NCBI GenBank assembly: GCA_023430325.1
Contig: JAEZAU010000054.1
Location: 1 to 10,166 of the forward strand
DNA from: Bacteroidota bacterium
Lineage (GTDB): Bacteria > Bacteroidota > Bacteroidia > Flavobacteriales_F > PHOS-HE28
Length of the DNA: 10,166 bases
Direction of reading: 5' to 3'
This document shows positions 7,072-10,166 of this stretch, piece by piece. The notes under the pieces were generated by a model, which saw nothing but the letters and a program-made list of their open reading frames with translations, was not told the origin of the DNA and searched no databases. Position 1 is the stretch's first letter; each line of letters starts with the position of its first letter. The translations under genes and the position numbers were made by a program.

Positions 7072-8850
7072 ATGCGATCGTATCTCCTCTTCTATTCGTT
7101 CTGTCTTGCGATCCTGGCCTTCTCCCAGGATCCGATCGAGCGTTATTATCCGTTCCCTGGAGCACTCGGAAGCCAGGGAGGTATCAGTGACAATGATGGA
7201 GGGCTGATCCATGTTGCAAGCCATGAAGGTGACATCACCGTGATGCGTACATCGTCGGATGGTGAAGTCCTTTGGGCGAATACCTATCCGTTCTTCACCG
7301 AAGAAGGATTGTACGGCCCAGGCCTGGTAACAACGAGTGAAGGGATCTTCGTGGTCGGTTTTACCATGGGTGCCGGAACACAAGCGCGCGATGGCCTGTT
7401 GCTGCATCTTGATATGGATGGCGCCCTACTGGCCACCAAACGGTATGATGTGGCCGGTGGATCGAACGCGTTCCATTCGGTAAATCCGACCTCGAACGGT
7501 TTCATCATTGCTGGCCGCAGCCAGCCAGGCACAACAAGCTACGATATGCTGATCACCGCCTTTGATGCCAGTGGCGAAATGCTTTGGTCACGCAGCTATG
7601 GAAGCAACGAATGGGATTGGGGCTACGAGGCGATCCAGCTTGCAGATGGCGGTTATGCGCTCGTGGGTTATGGAGATGGACTGGCCGCACAGACCCGCGC
7701 ATACGTAGTACGCACCAATGCTGCTGGCGATGAGCTCTGGGCCCGCAGTATCGGGAACGGCCCTGCCGATGAAGGTTACACCATCGCGGAAGATGCAGCT
7801 GGCGATCTGTATGTGGGTGGACGCACGTTGGGCATGGGCGTTCCGTCCCCTCACGTTTCCGGTTTCATCACCAAGCTCAATTCATCGGGTGCACACCAAT
7901 GGACACGGGTATTACCGAATTCGATAGAGGTGGCCGATCTGCAGATCACTTCCGGGAAGATCGCCTGGATCGCCCGTCCGCAATTCATTCCTGGAGCACC
8001 GGGTAATTACGATATCGCATGGGGCGAGATCGATCCTGACGGGAATGCGATCCATACCAACATTTACGGACGCGCGGCCAATGACAATGTGATGTCGATG
8101 GTACCGAAGAGCGGCGGTGGCTGGTATTTGATGGGTTCCACCAACAGTCATTCGCAAGGTCATGCTTTCTTCACCATGGAGATCGATGCTGCCGGTACCG
8201 CCGGGTGCGTAGGCGATGAATGGGATATCGAATGGCAGGTTTTCAGTGCCGATGTACTTCCATTCACCAGTGTCTACGCAGAAGGCGCTACCGGGAACGA
8301 TCTTCAATTCGGCACCGTGGATGCCGGGCTGGTGGCCGTGAACCCGTGCTGCGCGCTTACCGCATCCTTCACGGCAGAACAGAGCACTTCCGATCCCTAT
8401 ACATGGACCTTCACGAACACATCGATCGGTGATGGCACTTATACCTGGGACCTGGGCGATGGCACCACCAGCACCGAAACTTCCGTTACCCACACTTTCG
8501 ATGGCAATGGAAGCATGGTCATTTGCCTTACCATGACCGGCGATTGCGGTACTTCCGAATCGTGTTCCACCATCGACATCTCAGTTGGGTTGAACGAGCT
8601 TCAACAGATATCCCTGAACGCATATCCGGTACCTGCCGATCAACAGATCTTCCTCTCCGGAAATAGTGCCCCTATCTCCGCGATCACCGCGATCGATGTT
8701 CACGGACGCCGGATCATGATCCCGCATTCGTCACAACACGGGAACGTAACTGTTCTCAATGTTGAAAGCCTTGCAGCAGGTTTCTACACAGTGGAATTGC
8801 ATTTGGTCTCAGGACAAAAAGCGAACGTACGTATCACAGTTGCGCACTAG
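7072..8850 (+). CDS. T9SS-secreted propeller-like repeat protein with PKD domain
   Basis: A 592-residue predicted surface or secreted protein of unknown ligand. Residues 1-19 are a clear Sec signal peptide (MRSYLLF... ending AFSQ before DPIERY), which supports the 7072 start. Residues about 38-385 carry seven copies of a motif of the form 'thx-D/N-xxG-xxxW-xxxYG', starting near 57, 110, 161, 212, 266, 317 and 368, with GGY-x-(L/V)-x-G-type strands between them. I infer a seven-bladed beta-propeller. Residues about 428-506 are a PKD domain (FTNTSIGDG, W459-D-LGDG, VTHTF). The C-terminus (about 507-592; YPVPADQQ at 518-525, LAAGFYTVEL, end ANVRITVAH) is a T9SS type A sorting domain. No catalytic motif is seen. 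The next gene starts 60 bases later on the same strand with no terminator between, so the two are probably co-transcribed. Confidence 0.92.
   Translation: MRSYLLFYSFCLAILAFSQDPIERYYPFPGALGSQGGISDNDGGLIHVASHEGDITVMRTSSDGEVLWANTYPFFTEEGLYGPGLVTTSEGIFVVGFTMGAGTQARDGLLLHLDMDGALLATKRYDVAGGSNAFHSVNPTSNGFIIAGRSQPGTTSYDMLITAFDASGEMLWSRSYGSNEWDWGYEAIQLADGGYALVGYGDGLAAQTRAYVVRTNAAGDELWARSIGNGPADEGYTIAEDAAGDLYVGGRTLGMGVPSPHVSGFITKLNSSGAHQWTRVLPNSIEVADLQITSGKIAWIARPQFIPGAPGNYDIAWGEIDPDGNAIHTNIYGRAANDNVMSMVPKSGGGWYLMGSTNSHSQGHAFFTMEIDAAGTAGCVGDEWDIEWQVFSADVLPFTSVYAEGATGNDLQFGTVDAGLVAVNPCCALTASFTAEQSTSDPYTWTFTNTSIGDGTYTWDLGDGTTSTETSVTHTFDGNGSMVICLTMTGDCGTSESCSTIDISVGLNELQQISLNAYPVPADQQIFLSGNSAPISAITAIDVHGRRIMIPHSSQHGNVTVLNVESLAAGFYTVELHLVSGQKANVRITVAH
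7240..8223 (+). repeat. seven divergent 51-54-residue repeats (inferred propeller blades)
   Basis: The repeated cores begin at residues 57 (VMRTSSDGEVLW), 110 (LLHLDMDGALLA), 161 (ITAFDASGEMLW), 212 (VVRTNAAGDELW), 266 (ITKLNSSGAHQW), 317 (WGEIDPDGNAIH) and 368 (TMEIDAAGTAGC). The spacings are 53, 51, 51, 54, 51 and 51 residues. Identity between copies is low, and the last two lack the Trp. The count of seven fits a closed propeller. Confidence 0.7.
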
Positions 8851-8878
8851 GATCACGTGAGCAGATCATCTTCAATAT

Positions 8879-8923
8879 GGACCGATCGGATCCCTGCCTT
8901 GCCGGCACGGATGCGATCGGTCC
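8879..8923. promoter_or_regulatory. 10-bp perfect inverted repeat spanning the start of the last gene
   Basis: GGACCGATCG (8879-8888) and CGATCGGTCC (8914-8923) are exact reverse complements separated by 25 bases. The ATG at 8911 is the last codon of the loop, against the 3' arm. In mRNA this could hide the initiation site or act as a processing site between the two genes. Both arms contain CGATCG, which is common in this window, so chance pairing is more likely than the length suggests. Confidence 0.35.
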
Positions 8924-10166
8924 TGTTGTCGTTTCTGCTCTTCACCTTTTCCCAGATCACCTCAGCACAGGAGATCTGTGACAATGCGATCGATGATGAT
9001 GGCAATGGCCTGATCGACCTGAACGACCTGAACGGTTGCCCGTGCGATGCCGTACTTCAGTTGCCGACGTTGATCACCAACGGATCATTCGAGGATCTCA
9101 ATTGCTGTCCTGAAGGAGTAAGCCAAAGCCCCTACGATTACTTGAATTGTGCAACGGGCTGGGTAGATTATCTGGAGACCGCTACTGCGGATTATTTCAA
9201 CACCTGCAATTACTTCCCAGCATCGGTCCCTGACCCCCTCCCCACCGGCGGATCGGGCGCTGTAGGCATGGGTATCGCTTCATCACCGGGAACCAGTTAT
9301 TATGAATTCATTGCGCAATGTCTGCCGGCACAGATGCAAGCCGGGCAGACGTATGAGTTCGGTTTCAATGTTGCATCGATCCGAAGGTTCCTGGGCACCT
9401 ACGCCGATATCACTTATCCGATCAATTATGGTCCAGTGGATCTTGCGATCTATGGGTTCGCCTCGTGCCCGATATTGCCCTACGACCTCGGCTTGCCGGC
9501 CAACATCTGTATGACCGATCTGGGTTGGACACAACTCGGCCAGGTCACCTATGTACCAACCGAGAATTGGGAACAGGTCTCATTCAGTTTCGTGGCTCCC
9601 TTCGATGTTCAGGCGATCGCTTTCGGGCCCACCTGCCCCACGCCAGCGGATTATACCATGGGCAATCAAAGCTGGCCCTATTTCTTCTTCGACGACTTCA
9701 TCCTTGAGCCGATCGTTCTTGCGATCGAGACCGAAGGTGACATCTGCACCGATGATCTTGTATTGACAGCAACACCTTATGATGCCACGGCCGCTCAATA
9801 TCAATGGTATTTCAATGGTGTAGCGATCATTGGTGAGACCGATCAGGAATTGCACGCCTCTGCCTTGGGGTTGATGGACGGGATCTATCAGATCAGAGCC
9901 TGGAACGCCACGGATTGTGTGGTAGCTGCAGATACGATCGAAGTGGAATGGCCGGAGCCGGACCTTACTGCAACGCCTCTTTCCGGATGTGCTCCGCTGG
10001 AGGTCACCTTCACGAATACGACAGCCACACCCATCGGTACAAGCAGTTGGGATCTGGGCGATGGAACGATCATCAATGCAACGAACGTGATCCACACTTA
10101 CACCGATCCGGGTTGGTATGATGTCACGCTTTCTATCACTTCTCCGGAAGGTTGCGTGAAGGATTC
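8911..10166 (+). CDS. secreted PKD-domain surface protein (3' end beyond the window)
   Basis: 418 codons are visible and the frame is still open at the edge. Residues 1-20 are a compact Sec signal peptide (MRSVLLSFLLF... ending TSAQ), so I chose the ATG at 8911. The same frame is open back to a GTG at 8857, which would add 18 residues. Right after the signal comes EICDNAIDDDGNGLIDLND (21-39), a calcium-loop motif of the MopE/thrombospondin-3 type (Asp28-Asp36), then a CPC. Residues about 54-267 run from ITNGSFED to FFFDDFILEP, the layout of a carbohydrate-binding, galactose-binding-like sandwich. Residues about 268-347 resemble an Ig-like domain (YQWYFNG, YQIRAWN). Residues 351-418 are a PKD domain (FTNTTA, W380-DLGDG, HTYTDPGWYDVTLSI), cut by the window. 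Relatives usually end in a gliding/T9SS sorting domain, which would lie outside. There are many Cys residues. Its likely role is an adhesin or glycan-binding surface protein; the exact ligand is unknown. Confidence 0.88.
   Translation, partial: MRSVLLSFLLFTFSQITSAQEICDNAIDDDGNGLIDLNDLNGCPCDAVLQLPTLITNGSFEDLNCCPEGVSQSPYDYLNCATGWVDYLETATADYFNTCNYFPASVPDPLPTGGSGAVGMGIASSPGTSYYEFIAQCLPAQMQAGQTYEFGFNVASIRRFLGTYADITYPINYGPVDLAIYGFASCPILPYDLGLPANICMTDLGWTQLGQVTYVPTENWEQVSFSFVAPFDVQAIAFGPTCPTPADYTMGNQSWPYFFFDDFILEPIVLAIETEGDICTDDLVLTATPYDATAAQYQWYFNGVAIIGETDQELHASALGLMDGIYQIRAWNATDCVVAADTIEVEWPEPDLTATPLSGCAPLEVTFTNTTATPIGTSSWDLGDGTIINATNVIHTYTDPGWYDVTLSITSPEGCVKD

Noticed and set aside
7912..8493. 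A 193-codon minus-strand frame
   Set aside because: Antisense to the PKD/propeller gene, which has signal peptide, PKD and sorting domain in the opposite frame.
8853..8860. 8-base palindrome TCACGTGA between the last two genes
   Set aside because: Short and single, with no partner site; expected by chance in 10 kb.
8848..8916. The last gene is in the same frame as the gene before its TAG stop, with no stop between, suggesting readthrough or a split gene
   Set aside because: The upstream protein ends in a complete T9SS sorting domain and the downstream one begins with a clear signal peptide, so they are two genes. The shared frame is a one-in-three coincidence.

Overview
The window looks like chromosomal DNA from a member of the Bacteroidota, probably Flavobacteriales-like. 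Two complete proteins end in a type IX secretion system (T9SS) type A sorting domain. The third is a truncated PKD/metal-binding surface protein of the kind that normally carries one. The only regulators are a LytS-like histidine kinase and a LytTR response regulator, a common pair in this phylum. By eye the GC content is a little above 50%, which is high for Flavobacteriales. I cannot place the genus. There is no sign of phage, transposon, CRISPR, tRNA or rRNA.

Layout. Positions 1-149 are non-coding and hold a GC-rich palindrome. Positions 150-4541 (minus strand) encode a 1463-residue secreted protein with fourteen FG-GAP repeats, spaced almost exactly 62 residues apart, then a fibronectin-III-like stretch and a T9SS sorting domain. 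Positions 4542-4887 are a divergent intergenic region with inverted repeats at both ends. Positions 4888-6141 and 6154-6924 (plus strand) form a two-gene operon for the kinase and its LytTR regulator. After a 147-base gap, 7072-8850 encodes a 592-residue secreted protein with seven repeats resembling beta-propeller blades, a PKD domain and a T9SS sorting domain. Sixty bases later, at 8911, a further secreted protein begins with a signal peptide, a calcium-loop motif, a carbohydrate-binding-like domain, an Ig-like region and a PKD domain. It runs off the right edge.

How the genes may work together. The three large proteins are all predicted to pass the inner membrane by Sec and reach the surface or medium by T9SS, where propeller, PKD and sandwich domains usually serve adhesion or glycan/protein binding. 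The LytTR pair lies between them, divergent from the first and upstream of the other two, so local control of the surface proteins is a reasonable guess, not a demonstrated fact.

I found no clearly new biological system. The best second looks are the 14-fold (2 x 7) repeat architecture, perfect inverted repeats next to three of the five start codons, and a strong excess of GATC across the window.
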